Below, piece after piece: positions 53,098-61,409 of a stretch of 64,000 bases of DNA. The notes beneath the pieces are model-generated. The model did not search any database. It saw only the letters and a program-made list of their open reading frames with translations, and was not told where the DNA came from. Source of the DNA: Flavobacterium sp. (GTDB lineage Bacteria; Bacteroidota; Bacteroidia; Flavobacteriales; Flavobacteriaceae); assembly GCF_027531905.1 (NCBI RefSeq), contig NZ_JAPZSU010000021.1, positions 1-64,000 of the forward strand, written 5' to 3'. Each line of letters begins with the position of its first letter. The stretch's first letter is position 1. Both the position numbers and the translations under genes were made by a program.

Positions 53098-53973
53098 ATG
53101 AGTTCTAACTTTGACAAATTTCAAAAAAGAAGACTAATTTCCTCTTATTTCTCTGTGGTATTGAGTGTTTTCCTAGTATTGTTTTTACTAGGAACCTTGG
53201 GACTTTTCATCGTTAATTCTAAAAAATTAGCCGATGATTTTAGAGAAAATATCGCTATGACTGTTTTCTTCAAAAAAGAAGCTACTGACAGTACTTTTCA
53301 GGCCTTTGAAAAAGAATTAAAAGCGGCTAAATTCCCGAAACAGTTTGTATACGTTTCCAAGGAAAAAGCAGCCAAAGAACACACGGACATTATTGGAGAA
53401 GATTTCCTTACTTTCTTGGGAGAAAATCCACTTCAAAATTCCTACGACATCAACCTAAAAGCAGATTATGTGGTTCGTGATAGCATCGCTAGAATTGAAA
53501 GTCATTTTCGTAAAAACCCAATGATTTCTGATATTGTTTATGACAAACAATTGGTAAATTTGGTTAACGACAACATCAAGAAAGTCAGTATGTGGATTTT
53601 AATCATTAGTGGTTTTCTAACGGTAATTGCTGTATTATTGATTAATAGTTCTTTGCGTTTGTCGATTCATTCCAATCGTTTTATCATCAAAACAATGCAA
53701 ATGGTGGGCGCTACCAAATCCTTTATCCGCAAACCTTTTGTCATTAAAAGCATAAAATTAGGAATGATTGGAGCTGGTTTGGCTATCGTGGCTTTGATTT
53801 CTTTATTGATTTATATCGAAACTAACTTCCCAGATTTAGGAATTTTAGAAGATAAATTAATCATTGCTGTGATTCTTTTGGGCGTATTTGGTCTTGGCGT
53901 TTTAATCACTTGGTTGAGCACGTACTTTGCTACACAACGTTTCTTGAACCTAAGAACAGACGATTTATATTAG
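53098..53973 (+). CDS. ftsX: Cell division protein FtsX-like permease
   Basis: The 291-residue membrane protein has one N-terminal helix (about 19-41), a periplasmic domain (about 45-165) and three C-terminal helices (about 170-190, 220-243, 260-282), the normal FtsX layout. The motif TMQMVGATKSFIRKPF is typical of the family. With FtsE it links cell division to wall hydrolase activation; ftsE is not in this window. The DUF3098 gene follows after 52 bases. Confidence 0.92.
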   Translation: MSSNFDKFQKRRLISSYFSVVLSVFLVLFLLGTLGLFIVNSKKLADDFRENIAMTVFFKKEATDSTFQAFEKELKAAKFPKQFVYVSKEKAAKEHTDIIGEDFLTFLGENPLQNSYDINLKADYVVRDSIARIESHFRKNPMISDIVYDKQLVNLVNDNIKKVSMWILIISGFLTVIAVLLINSSLRLSIHSNRFIIKTMQMVGATKSFIRKPFVIKSIKLGMIGAGLAIVALISLLIYIETNFPDLGILEDKLIIAVILLGVFGLGVLITWLSTYFATQRFLNLRTDDLY

Positions 53974-54025
53974 TCCTTCAATATTCAGTTACAACTATTC
54001 GATAATTCATTAAGTTGAAATAAAA

Positions 54026-54307
54026 ATGAAAAACAACGAAATAAAAAAAGAATTCCTTTTTGAAAAAACCAACTATATCATTTTATTGATTGGTATTGCC
54101 GTGATTACCCTTGGTTTCATTTTAATGTCTGGCGGTGGTAGTCATGACCCTGCTGTTTTTAGTGAAGCTATTTTTGACTTCAGAAGAATTCGTTTGGCTC
54201 CAACAACCGTTTTGATTGGTTTTGGAATCACTATTTATGCTATTCTTAAAAATTCAAGCCCCCTAACCCCCAAAGGAGGAACTTCTGACTTGACTGATAA
54301 AAAATAA
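54026..54307 (+). CDS. DUF3098 membrane protein
   Basis: The 93 residues hold two membrane helices (about 13-31 and 62-80) around a loop with MSGGGSHDPAVFSEAIFDFRRI, the DUF3098 pattern. The function is unknown; in this phylum it lies between ftsX and uppP, as here. A GC-rich palindromic repeat at 54257-54283 is read at its C-terminus as SSPLTPKGGTSD and replaces the normal short tail. Confidence 0.87.
   Translation: MKNNEIKKEFLFEKTNYIILLIGIAVITLGFILMSGGGSHDPAVFSEAIFDFRRIRLAPTTVLIGFGITIYAILKNSSPLTPKGGTSDLTDKK
54257..54283 (+). repeat. Solo GC-rich palindromic repeat in the DUF3098 gene
   Basis: AAGCCCCCTAACCCCC followed by AAAGGAGGAAC is the same unit as the ends of the leuS elements. It lies in frame at the 3' end of the gene. 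Confidence 0.8.
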
Positions 54308-54365
54308 TCATTAAAGTTTATGATTTGTGTTATCAAAAGTCAGTTTCTTAAAAAATTAATTTAAA

Positions 54366-55160
54366 ATGAATACACTACAAGCAATCATCCTTGCGATTAT
54401 TGAAGGAATTACTGAATTTTTGCCTGTTTCTTCGACTGGGCATATGATTATTGCTTCATCTTTTTTTGGAATTGCGCATGACGATTTCACCAAATTATTC
54501 ACTATCGTGATTCAATTGGGAGCGATTTTATCAGTAGTGATATTGTACTTCAAACGGTTTTTTCAATCCTTAGATTTCTATTTCAAATTATTGGTGGCTT
54601 TTATCCCTGCAGTCGTTTTGGGATTGCTATTAAGCGATTTTATTGATGGTTTACTAGAAAACCCAGTTACCGTGGCAGTGTCATTGCTAATTGGTGGTTT
54701 TATTTTATTAAAAGTTGACGAGTGGTTCAATCACACCACTACCGAAAACGAAAAAGAAATCACTTACGGACAAGCTTTTAAGATTGGTTTGTTTCAATGC
54801 TTGGCCATGATTCCGGGAGTTTCTAGAAGCGGAGCGAGTATTGTGGGCGGAATGTCGCAAAAATTATCTCGTACTTCTGCTGCTGAATTTTCTTTTTTCT
54901 TAGCTGTTCCAACGATGTTGGGCGCTACAGTCAAAAAATGTTACGACTATTATAAAGACGGATTTGTTTTGACCGACGACCAAATCAATTATTTGATTAT
55001 TGGTAATATTGTGGCTTTCGTGGTCGCTTTACTAGCGATTAAAACCTTCATTGGTTTTTTGACTAAAAACGGCTTCAAAGTATTTGGATACTATCGCATA
55101 TTGGCAGGGATTGTCTTGCTTATCATCCATTTTTTCATTCATCCCCTGACCATCATTTAA
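54366..55160 (+). CDS. uppP: Undecaprenyl-diphosphate phosphatase
   Basis: The 264-residue membrane enzyme recycles the wall-lipid carrier by removing a phosphate from undecaprenyl diphosphate. Both active-site motifs are intact: [14 protein letters not shown] near the start and [13 protein letters not shown] in the middle. It has about eight membrane helices. It follows DUF3098 and overlaps truB by one base (taatg). Confidence 0.96.
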   Translation: MNTLQAIILAIIEGITEFLPVSSTGHMIIASSFFGIAHDDFTKLFTIVIQLGAILSVVILYFKRFFQSLDFYFKLLVAFIPAVVLGLLLSDFIDGLLENPVTVAVSLLIGGFILLKVDEWFNHTTTENEKEITYGQAFKIGLFQCLAMIPGVSRSGASIVGGMSQKLSRTSAAEFSFFLAVPTMLGATVKKCYDYYKDGFVLTDDQINYLIIGNIVAFVVALLAIKTFIGFLTKNGFKVFGYYRILAGIVLLIIHFFIHPLTII

Positions 55161-55849
55161 TGACACCCGAAGACTATTTAGAAGGACAAGTTCTTTTAAT
55201 CGATAAACCCTTGCATTTTACTTCTTTTCAAGCGGTAAATAAGTTGAAGTATTTATTGATTAACAAAGTGGGATTGCCAAAAAAATTTAAGATTGGTCAC
55301 GCGGGAACCTTAGACCCATTGGCTACTGGTTTATTATTAATCTGCACTGGTAAATTCACCAAACGCATAACAGAATTACAAGGGCAAGCCAAAGAATATA
55401 CCGGCACTTTTCATATTGGAGCTACTACTCCATCCTACGATTTAGAAACCGAAGTAGACCAACACTTTCCTACCACACACATCACTGAGGCGTTGATACA
55501 CGAAACAGTACAACAATTTTTGGGAGAGATTGATCAAAAACCACCTATTTTTTCTGCCATAAAAAAAGATGGCGTACGCTTGTACGAACACGCGAGAGCA
55601 GGAGAAACCATTGAAATTGCAAGCAGAAAAACCACCATTCACGAATTTGAAATCACCAGAATTGCACTACCAGAAGTTGATTTTAGAGTAGTTTGCAGCA
55701 AAGGAACTTACATCAGATCTTTAGCCTTTGATTTTGGCAAAGCCCTGCAATCTGGAGCGCATTTAACAGCACTAAGAAGAACCAAGATTGGAGATTATGA
55801 TGTTGCTAATGCCTTAACTCCAGCCGTTTTTGAAGAACATTTAGGATAA
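55160..55849 (+). CDS. truB: tRNA pseudouridine(55) synthase
   Basis: The enzyme makes pseudouridine 55 in the T-loop of tRNAs. The catalytic aspartate D52 is in GHAGTLDPLATGLL. The segments IGATTPSYDLETE and SKGTYIRSLAFDFG fit the family. At 229 residues it is short, without the extra C-terminal PUA domain, as is usual in this phylum. Its start overlaps the stop of uppP by one base, so the two are coupled. Confidence 0.96.
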   Translation: MTPEDYLEGQVLLIDKPLHFTSFQAVNKLKYLLINKVGLPKKFKIGHAGTLDPLATGLLLICTGKFTKRITELQGQAKEYTGTFHIGATTPSYDLETEVDQHFPTTHITEALIHETVQQFLGEIDQKPPIFSAIKKDGVRLYEHARAGETIEIASRKTTIHEFEITRIALPEVDFRVVCSKGTYIRSLAFDFGKALQSGAHLTALRRTKIGDYDVANALTPAVFEEHLG

Positions 55850-55966
55850 AACATAAAAAAACACATGACAATTTCTTTTTTTAGAACTTGCGATGTGTTT
55901 CTTTTTAAACAAAGTACTTTTTCAAACCATACTTGTTGTTTTTAAAAGGCTGGGGCTAGACCGAAG

Positions 55967-56044
55967 TTAATAATGAATTGTTGTCTTTCCTCCAAACAAC
56001 ATTGAAGAAAAGAAGTCATAAAACTTGTCAAATAGCTTTTTCAT
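55967..56044 (-). CDS. Possible 25-residue small protein
   Basis: In the 360-base gap between truB and the thioredoxin gene, the minus strand has an ATG frame that reads MKKLFDKFYDFFSS then MLFGGKTTIHY. The peptide is amphipathic with a basic start, like membrane-bound small proteins. There is no homologue known to me and no clear promoter. The rest of the gap holds AT-rich DNA and a short hairpin (ACACAT / ATGTGT) near 55860-55905 after truB. Confidence 0.3.
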   Translation of the reverse strand: MKKLFDKFYDFFSSMLFGGKTTIHY

Positions 56045-56209
56045 AACGATGTTTTTTTAAATTGTGAGACACTATTTTAAACACCAATAAAAAAGTAAAT
56101 CAAATTAATAGACTTGGTTAGCTGCCACCAATTTACAACATTTCTTTCATAAACAGAATATTTTGACGATATTTTTTTTTATAAACATCTGAAATAAAGA
56201 AACTTACCT

Positions 56210-56827
56210 TTAAATATGAGCTATTTCGACTCTTTCAAGCATTAAGCCCAAAATTTCCTCTTGTGTACTTAATCCTTTGTCATGCAAATACCATAATTGT
56301 AGCTCTGATTTAGCGGTTTCATCGACCATTCCATGCTCTTTTTTGTAATTCAAAATTAAGTCTTTGGCTCCTTTTGGACGAGGTCCCCAGTCAGCAATAA
56401 CCTCAGAAGTAGCTTTATCAATAATAATCAACTTAGGGATAGCTTTTCCTCCATTCGTTAAAAAATGCTGCATTAAATCGTCATTTTCATCTCTAAAGAC
56501 AATTTTTAAATCAATTTTATCGGTTTCTAAAGCCATTTTATTCATAATTGGCAATAATTGGGCAGCATCACCGCACCATCCTTCCGATAAAACCAACCAA
56601 ATATATTCATTTTGTAATCCTTTCAGTTGTTCGGCAACAGTTGCATCAATCTTTATCGTTTTATCCAAACGATTCATTCTTGTTTCATTAAGTGCACTAT
56701 AGTGTGTCAAATCTTCCGATTGTTCGCTGCCTGATGATTTTCCATCTTTCAACAAATCAGAAACTATTTTTCTATAATTGATATAAGGATGACTATGAAA
56801 TAATGCTTTTGCGATTGATGTTTTCAT
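56210..56827 (-). CDS. Thioredoxin-family protein with WCGDA in place of CxxC
   Basis: The 205-residue protein has a C-terminal thioredoxin-like fold with LSEGWCGDAAQLLPIM where the active site lies, and GKAIPKLIIID at the cis-proline site. The usual WCxxC motif is WCGDA, with one Cys only, so a standard disulfide role is unlikely. No signal peptide is seen after the ATG at 56827 (MKTSIAKAL). It is divergent from the patatin gene. Confidence 0.85.
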   Translation of the reverse strand: MKTSIAKALFHSHPYINYRKIVSDLLKDGKSSGSEQSEDLTHYSALNETRMNRLDKTIKIDATVAEQLKGLQNEYIWLVLSEGWCGDAAQLLPIMNKMALETDKIDLKIVFRDENDDLMQHFLTNGGKAIPKLIIIDKATSEVIADWGPRPKGAKDLILNYKKEHGMVDETAKSELQLWYLHDKGLSTQEEILGLMLERVEIAHI

Positions 56828-56917
56828 TTTATTACTATTTTTAAGCAAAATTAAACATATCACATCGTTAATAGCGTGATAAAAATCACTTATGAATAAA
56901 ATAAAACATAGCATTCT

Positions 56918-57703
56918 ATGTTGAGTAACTCACAATCAACAGGTTTAGTGTTGTCTGGCGGTGGTTCCAAAGGAATTGCCCATGCTGGAGTTTTGCAATT
57001 TTTAGAAGAGCAAAACATCATTCCAAAAAGCATATCAGGCTCAAGTGCTGGATCAATCGTTGCTGCCCTTTATGGAAGCGGAAAATCACCAAAGGAAATT
57101 CTGGCTTTCTTCAAATCGATTTATTTCTTTCATTGGAAACATTTTACCTTTTCAAAAGCGGGTTTAATTGATCCGGAATCATTTAAAGAATATTTTACAG
57201 ACATTTTCAACGACTCTGTGTTAGGCGATTTGAAAATTCCAATTCACATTACGGCTACCAATATGGTAAAAGGAAATTTAACCGTTTTTGATGCCAATAC
57301 CAAAACCATAGATGCCATTTTAGCTTCAAGTGCTTTTCCAGGCGTTATTTCTCCTTACGAAATCAATGGACAATTGTATAGTGATGGCGGCATCTTGAAT
57401 CATTTTCCAACAGAGTTACTACAGGACAAATGTGACTTTATCATTGGCGTCTATGTGAGTCCAATGCAAAAAATTAATGCAAAAGACCTTTCCTCCATAA
57501 AATCGGTTACCAGTAGAGCCTTTGATTTGCTAACGGCAAATTCAAGTCTAATTAAATTCGACCACTGCCATTGGTTGATTGAACCTGAGGAATTGTCAAC
57601 CTATAGCACCTTTGAAACCAGCAAAAGCAAAATGGATGCTATTTTTAACATTGGCTACGAATCGGCTAAAAAAAGTTACGAAAAACTTAATTTATATATT
57701 TAA
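56918..57703 (+). CDS. Patatin-like phospholipase family protein
   Basis: The 261 residues have the oxyanion loop LSGGGSKGIAHAG, the nucleophile motif G41-S-S43-A-G45 and the catalytic Asp in YSDGGILNHFP. This is an RssA-like single-domain protein of the patatin family, acting as a serine esterase or lipase; the lipid substrate is unknown. It is cytoplasmic. pyrH follows after 60 bases, with its own promoter element. Confidence 0.92.
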   Translation: MLSNSQSTGLVLSGGGSKGIAHAGVLQFLEEQNIIPKSISGSSAGSIVAALYGSGKSPKEILAFFKSIYFFHWKHFTFSKAGLIDPESFKEYFTDIFNDSVLGDLKIPIHITATNMVKGNLTVFDANTKTIDAILASSAFPGVISPYEINGQLYSDGGILNHFPTELLQDKCDFIIGVYVSPMQKINAKDLSSIKSVTSRAFDLLTANSSLIKFDHCHWLIEPEELSTYSTFETSKSKMDAIFNIGYESAKKSYEKLNLYI

Positions 57704-57735
57704 GGCTCACTATTTCACAAAAAATAGAATATCGC

Positions 57736-57743
57736 TATATTTG
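57736..57743 (+). promoter_or_regulatory. Promoter -7 element of pyrH
   Basis: TATATTTG, a match to TAnnTTTG, 20 bases before the ATG. Confidence 0.6.
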
Positions 57744-57763
57744 CACCAAACAATTCAACAAAC

Positions 57764-58471
57764 ATGAAATACAAAAGAATCCTTCTAAAATTAAGTGGTG
57801 AAGCTTTGATGGGCGATTTAAATTACGGAATTGATCCTAAAAGATTAGCTGAGTATGCCCATGAAATTAAGAAAGTACATGCTAAAGGAGTAGAAATTGC
57901 CATTGTAATTGGTGGAGGAAATATTTTTAGAGGTGTTGCTGGTGCAAGTTCTGGAATGGATCGCGTTCAAGGTGATTATATGGGAATGTTAGCCACTGTA
58001 ATCAACGGAATGGCGTTGCAAGGAGCACTAGAAGATAACGGAATGAAAACCCGTTTGATGACTGCTTTAAAAATGGAATCTATCGCAGAACCTTATATCA
58101 AAAGAAGAGCCGATCGTCATTTAGAAAAAGGACGTATTGTGATTTTTGGAGCTGGAACAGGAAATCCCTATTTTACAACCGATACTGCAGCTGTTTTGAG
58201 AGGTATCGAAGTAAGCGCAGATGTCATTTTAAAAGGCACACGCGTAGATGGTGTGTATGATTCTGATCCAGAAAAAAATGCTGCTGCTGTAAAATTTGAC
58301 TACATTTCATTTGAAGATGTCTTAAGCAAAGGATTGAATGTTATGGACACCACAGCATTTACTTTGAGTCAAGAAAACAAATTGCCAATTGTAGTTTTTG
58401 ACATGAACAAAGAAGGTAATTTATTGAAAATCTGTGAAGGCGAAAACATAGGAACCGTAGTTAATATATAA
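57764..58471 (+). CDS. pyrH: UMP kinase
   Basis: The 235-residue kinase of the amino-acid kinase fold phosphorylates UMP to UDP. The start [13 protein letters not shown], the [10 protein letters not shown] loop and the TTDTAAVLR segment are all intact. The pyrH-frr order is common in bacteria and seen here, with a gap of 70 bases. It likely forms an operon with frr. Confidence 0.97.
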   Translation: MKYKRILLKLSGEALMGDLNYGIDPKRLAEYAHEIKKVHAKGVEIAIVIGGGNIFRGVAGASSGMDRVQGDYMGMLATVINGMALQGALEDNGMKTRLMTALKMESIAEPYIKRRADRHLEKGRIVIFGAGTGNPYFTTDTAAVLRGIEVSADVILKGTRVDGVYDSDPEKNAAAVKFDYISFEDVLSKGLNVMDTTAFTLSQENKLPIVVFDMNKEGNLLKICEGENIGTVVNI

Positions 58472-58541
58472 GTTTATGGTTAAAGGTTTGTAGTTTATAG
58501 TTGACTGCGAACCACCAACAACAAACAACAAACATAAGATT

Positions 58542-59105
58542 ATGACTGAAGAAATTGAATTTATATTAGATAGTACAGAAGAATCCATGAATGGTTCTAT
58601 TGCGCATTTAGAAAAATCATTTTTGAATATCCGCGCGGGGAAAGCTTCTCCAGCAATGCTAGGAAGTGTTTTTGTAGATTATTACGGGTCTGCCTCACCG
58701 CTTTCGCAAGTGTCGAAAATTAGTGTACCAGATGCGAGAACTATTACTTTGCAACCTTTTGAAAAAAGTATGTTGCACCCTATAGAAAAAGCAATTATGG
58801 TGGCTAATTTAGGGTTTAACCCAATGAACAATGGAGACGTAATAATCATTAGTGTTCCACCTTTGACCGAAGACCGTCGTAGAGAATTGGCCAAACAAGC
58901 CAAAGCCGAAGCCGAAGACGCCAAAATTGGAATTCGTAACGCTCGTAAAGACGCCAATACCGATATTAAAAAATTAGAAAAAGACGGTACCTCTGAAGAC
59001 ATTTGCAAAAGTGCAGAAGAGCAAGTACAAAACTTAACCAACACTTTCATCAAAAAAATCGATGAATTGCTAGCTGTTAAGGAAGCCGAAATTATGAAAG
59101 TGTAA
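58542..59105 (+). CDS. frr: Ribosome recycling factor
   Basis: The 187-residue protein releases ribosomes from mRNA after termination. The helical bundle shows IRAGKASPAML near the start and NARKDANTDIKKLEKDG in the C-terminal half. The last 19 codons and the terminator after them are copied again at 61116-61230, which marks the repeat unit of the tandem duplication that follows. Confidence 0.97.
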   Translation: MTEEIEFILDSTEESMNGSIAHLEKSFLNIRAGKASPAMLGSVFVDYYGSASPLSQVSKISVPDARTITLQPFEKSMLHPIEKAIMVANLGFNPMNNGDVIIISVPPLTEDRRRELAKQAKAEAEDAKIGIRNARKDANTDIKKLEKDGTSEDICKSAEEQVQNLTNTFIKKIDELLAVKEAEIMKV

Positions 59106-59126
59106 CTTTCTCAACAAACATAAACG

Positions 59127-59163
59127 AAACCGTCTCCAATAATATCTTGGAGACGGTTTTTTT
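59127..59163 (+). terminator. Terminator after frr (copy 1 of 3)
   Basis: AAACCGTCTCCAA pairs with TTGGAGACGGTTT, then a T-run. The same terminator follows at 61194 and 63394. Confidence 0.9.
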
Positions 59164-59190
59164 ATGCCTCAAAATCACTAAATGTGGGTA

Positions 59191-59220
59191 TTGTGAGTGG
59201 ATAGAGATTACCTATTTTTA
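59191..59220 (+). promoter_or_regulatory. Promoter of the first HExxH lipoprotein gene
   Basis: TTG (59191) and TATTTTTA (59213) are 19 bases apart. The second copy has TTG (61258) and TACTTTTA (61280), also 19 apart. Confidence 0.6.
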
Positions 59221-59248
59221 CAATCCATTAACTAACCTCTTTTTATGA

Positions 59249-59288
59249 AAACAAACAAACAAACAAACAAACAAACAAACAAACAAAC
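59249..59288 (+). repeat. (AAAC)10 tetranucleotide tract at the start of HExxH gene 1
   Basis: Ten perfect AAAC units begin one base after an ATG triplet and an A (ATG at 59245). With ten units the ATG frame meets a TAG at 59296, out of frame with the lipoprotein; it would be in frame when the number of units is a multiple of three (9 or 12). Confidence 0.95.
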
Positions 59289-59317
59289 TAAAAGGTAGCG
59301 TTTTAACCCTACTTGTA

Positions 59318-60658
59318 ATGCTATTTATAGGATGTATTCAAAGTTGTTCTACTGAAGAATCTTTACTAGAAAATAATGCTACTATTAAGACCGTTACCAA
59401 AGAAGAAGCTATCCTATTCCTAAAAAAACATGAAACAACGGTCAGTATAAGCAGTAAAAATGCTACTTTGGCCTTTGATTTCAACAAAATAACTCAAGAA
59501 AATCTAACCAATACCTCTGAATTGCTAACAGTGGTACCGGTAATCAATAAAGCTAAAAACCAACGAACCCGTGCACTATTACTAAAGGTAGAAAACTCTA
59601 TTGAAACCATTCTTTACAGAGAATACGCGGATGTTTCTTCTACAAAAAATAATTTTACAGGTGTTATCCTTATGACGAAATTGAATGGTGATTTCATTAG
59701 AGCCTATAGATTAAAGAATAATGAATACGATATAGAGTTAGCACCGGCTAAGGGAAATAAAGCTGCAAAAAATATAATTGCAAGTTCAAACGAAACCGTT
59801 GACGGTGGCGAGTTACAAGAAGTAGTTATAGCACCAAAGAAAAAAAGGAATACTTCAAAACAAGTATATTTAACTTTAATGCCATCAGGATCTAGCAATA
59901 CAACGGAGGAAGGCAACTATGTGTTTATATGGGAAAGTATGGGTGGTGGAGATGGTAGTGCGGAAACTGAAACTGAAGAAGAAGACGAACAAATTGACAC
60001 AACTGAATTAAAAGGAAAAGAAAAATGTCTTAATGACCTTTTAACTAAGCAAGATAATCCATTTGTGAAAAAGTTATTAGCTAATTTCCAAGGTGATGGT
60101 TCAAAATTTGATATTAAAATTATTTCTAAAGATAAGGTAACAAACAAAGATGAAGATGGAAAACTTGTAGAAGTAAATGGCAAAACAATATTTACAAATG
60201 GGAGCAATATAATTACAATTGAGATAAATACAAATAGAATAAATAGTCATTCCTCCCTTGATGCCGTAAGAACAATATTGCACGAATATGTTCATGCTGA
60301 TATTTTCAGAAAGTTAAATTCAATTACAAATGAAGTTGTTAATGACTCTACAGATTTTAAACAAATCTTTGAAAAATATGGGAATCACCATAGTACAATA
60401 GCTGCATTGTACATTCAAAGTATGAAAGAAGTACTTAAAGAATTTCATAAAACAAAACTACCAAATTGTTATAATGGTTATAAAAATTACTTTGATGAGG
60501 AACCCAGTGATGATTTTTATGAAGCTATAGCTTGGAATGGTTTGAAAGAGAAAAATGTTAAAGCATGGGCAAATTTAACCCAAGAAGAAAAAACTAAAAT
60601 CGAGACTCTTGCGAAAAGGGATAATCTTTTAATTAAAGCCTCTCCTTGTTTAAATTAA
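59318..60658 (+). CDS. HExxH lipoprotein, copy 1 (putative phase-variable gene)
   Basis: The readable frame starts at an internal ATG (59318), but the natural start is probably the ATG at 59245, giving a signal peptide MKTNKQTNK... LKGSVLTLLVMLFIGC with lipobox Cys. In this sequence that ATG is one base out of frame because of the (AAAC)10 tract. The N-terminal part (about 10-150) is nearly the same as in copy 2 (61410), then comes a shared IWESMGGGDG and a different C-terminal half with a zinc motif H322-EYV-H326. I infer a surface metallopeptidase or toxin-like protein with a variable C-terminus. The small gene after it may be a partner. Confidence 0.75.
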   Translation: MLFIGCIQSCSTEESLLENNATIKTVTKEEAILFLKKHETTVSISSKNATLAFDFNKITQENLTNTSELLTVVPVINKAKNQRTRALLLKVENSIETILYREYADVSSTKNNFTGVILMTKLNGDFIRAYRLKNNEYDIELAPAKGNKAAKNIIASSNETVDGGELQEVVIAPKKKRNTSKQVYLTLMPSGSSNTTEEGNYVFIWESMGGGDGSAETETEEEDEQIDTTELKGKEKCLNDLLTKQDNPFVKKLLANFQGDGSKFDIKIISKDKVTNKDEDGKLVEVNGKTIFTNGSNIITIEINTNRINSHSSLDAVRTILHEYVHADIFRKLNSITNEVVNDSTDFKQIFEKYGNHHSTIAALYIQSMKEVLKEFHKTKLPNCYNGYKNYFDEEPSDDFYEAIAWNGLKEKNVKAWANLTQEEKTKIETLAKRDNLLIKASPCLN

Positions 60659-60669
60659 TTAAAAAACAT

Positions 60670-61065
60670 ATGAAAAAATATTTTAACTCAATAATTCTAT
60701 TTTTTGGCTTTAACTTAATGTTAAATGCCCAAAATATCAAAAAGGACACACTTTGTTTCCTTCTTGACAAAAAATACATCGTAAATATTGATACTAACCC
60801 AAATGAATTTTATATAAAGGATAGCAAAGGGGGGAACAACGAAACCTTAATGTTTATAAAAAAAGAAAAATTAAACAAGAACAATGTTCAAAAAATACAA
60901 TCATTAAAAAAATTCATCAGATCATCAGATTTTTATGATAAAAAACTAAAATTAAATGACACTAAAGCGGCTGCATTTTTAGGAAATTATGTAGTAATTT
61001 TTGCAAAAAAAAACAATAGCCTATATGAGTATTTTATCGTCAGCCCAGCTATAGTAATTCCATAA
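60670..61065 (+). CDS. Small exported protein downstream of HExxH gene 1 (possible partner/immunity)
   Basis: The 131 residues start with a signal peptide (MKKYFNSIILFFGFNLMLNAQ). The rest is Lys/Asn-rich with no recognised domain. The ATG at 60670 is 12 bases after the stop of the HExxH gene. The gene at the same position after copy 2 encodes an unrelated lipoprotein. Different small genes behind a conserved N-terminus with variable C-termini is the layout of effector/immunity pairs; that is inference only. Confidence 0.65.
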   Translation: MKKYFNSIILFFGFNLMLNAQNIKKDTLCFLLDKKYIVNIDTNPNEFYIKDSKGGNNETLMFIKKEKLNKNNVQKIQSLKKFIRSSDFYDKKLKLNDTKAAAFLGNYVVIFAKKNNSLYEYFIVSPAIVIP

Positions 61066-61115
61066 CTATAAACTTAAATTATTAGTCTTTAAAGAACACT
61101 AGAAACAATTCGCTA

Positions 61116-61172
61116 ATCAAAAAAATCGATGAATTGCTAGCCGTTAAGGAAGCCGAAATTATGAAAGTGTAA
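61116..61172 (+). pseudogene. Duplicated 3' end of frr
   Basis: The last 19 codons of frr (reading IKKIDELLAVKEAEIMKV, then stop) recur here with a few base changes, 2067 bases after the original at 59049. It marks the junction of the tandem duplication. No start codon or upstream part is present. Confidence 0.9.
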
Positions 61173-61193
61173 CTTTCGCAACAAACATATACG

Positions 61194-61230
61194 AAACCGT
61201 CTCCAAAAGTATCTTGGAGACGGTTTTTTT
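61194..61230 (+). terminator. Terminator, copy 2 of 3 (after the frr remnant)
   Basis: The same AAACCGTCTCCAA / TTGGAGACGGTTT hairpin with T-run as at 59127, here with AAGTATC-type loop. Confidence 0.9.
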
Positions 61231-61257
61231 ATGGCTCAAAATCACTAAATGTGGGTA

Positions 61258-61287
61258 TTGTGAATTGATAAGGAATAACTACTTTTA
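61258..61287 (+). promoter_or_regulatory. Promoter of the second HExxH lipoprotein gene
   Basis: TTG (61258) and TACTTTTA (61280), 19 bases apart, as in copy 1. Confidence 0.6.
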
Positions 61288-61316
61288 TAAACCATTAACT
61301 AACAACCATTTTATGA

Positions 61317-61380
61317 AAACAAACAAACAAACAAACAAACAAACAAACAAACAAACAAACAAACAAACAAACAAACAAAC
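61317..61380 (+). repeat. (AAAC)16 tetranucleotide tract at the start of HExxH gene 2
   Basis: Sixteen perfect AAAC units directly follow an ATG (61313) and an A. Again the unit number is one more than a multiple of three, so the ATG is out of frame with the lipoprotein. Confidence 0.95.
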
Positions 61381-61409
61381 TAAAAGGTAGCGTTTTAACC
61401 CTACTTGTA

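Noticed and set aside
59318..59340. ATG at 59318 as the natural start of HExxH gene 1
   Set aside because: It would give a signal peptide without a basic n-region; the frame upstream through the AAAC tract supplies the missing part, so a phase shift is more likely.
59249..61380. AAAC tracts as an assembly artefact only
   Set aside because: Both copies have the same promoter and the same signal peptide frame after the tract, so the tract is real; only the exact unit number remains uncertain.
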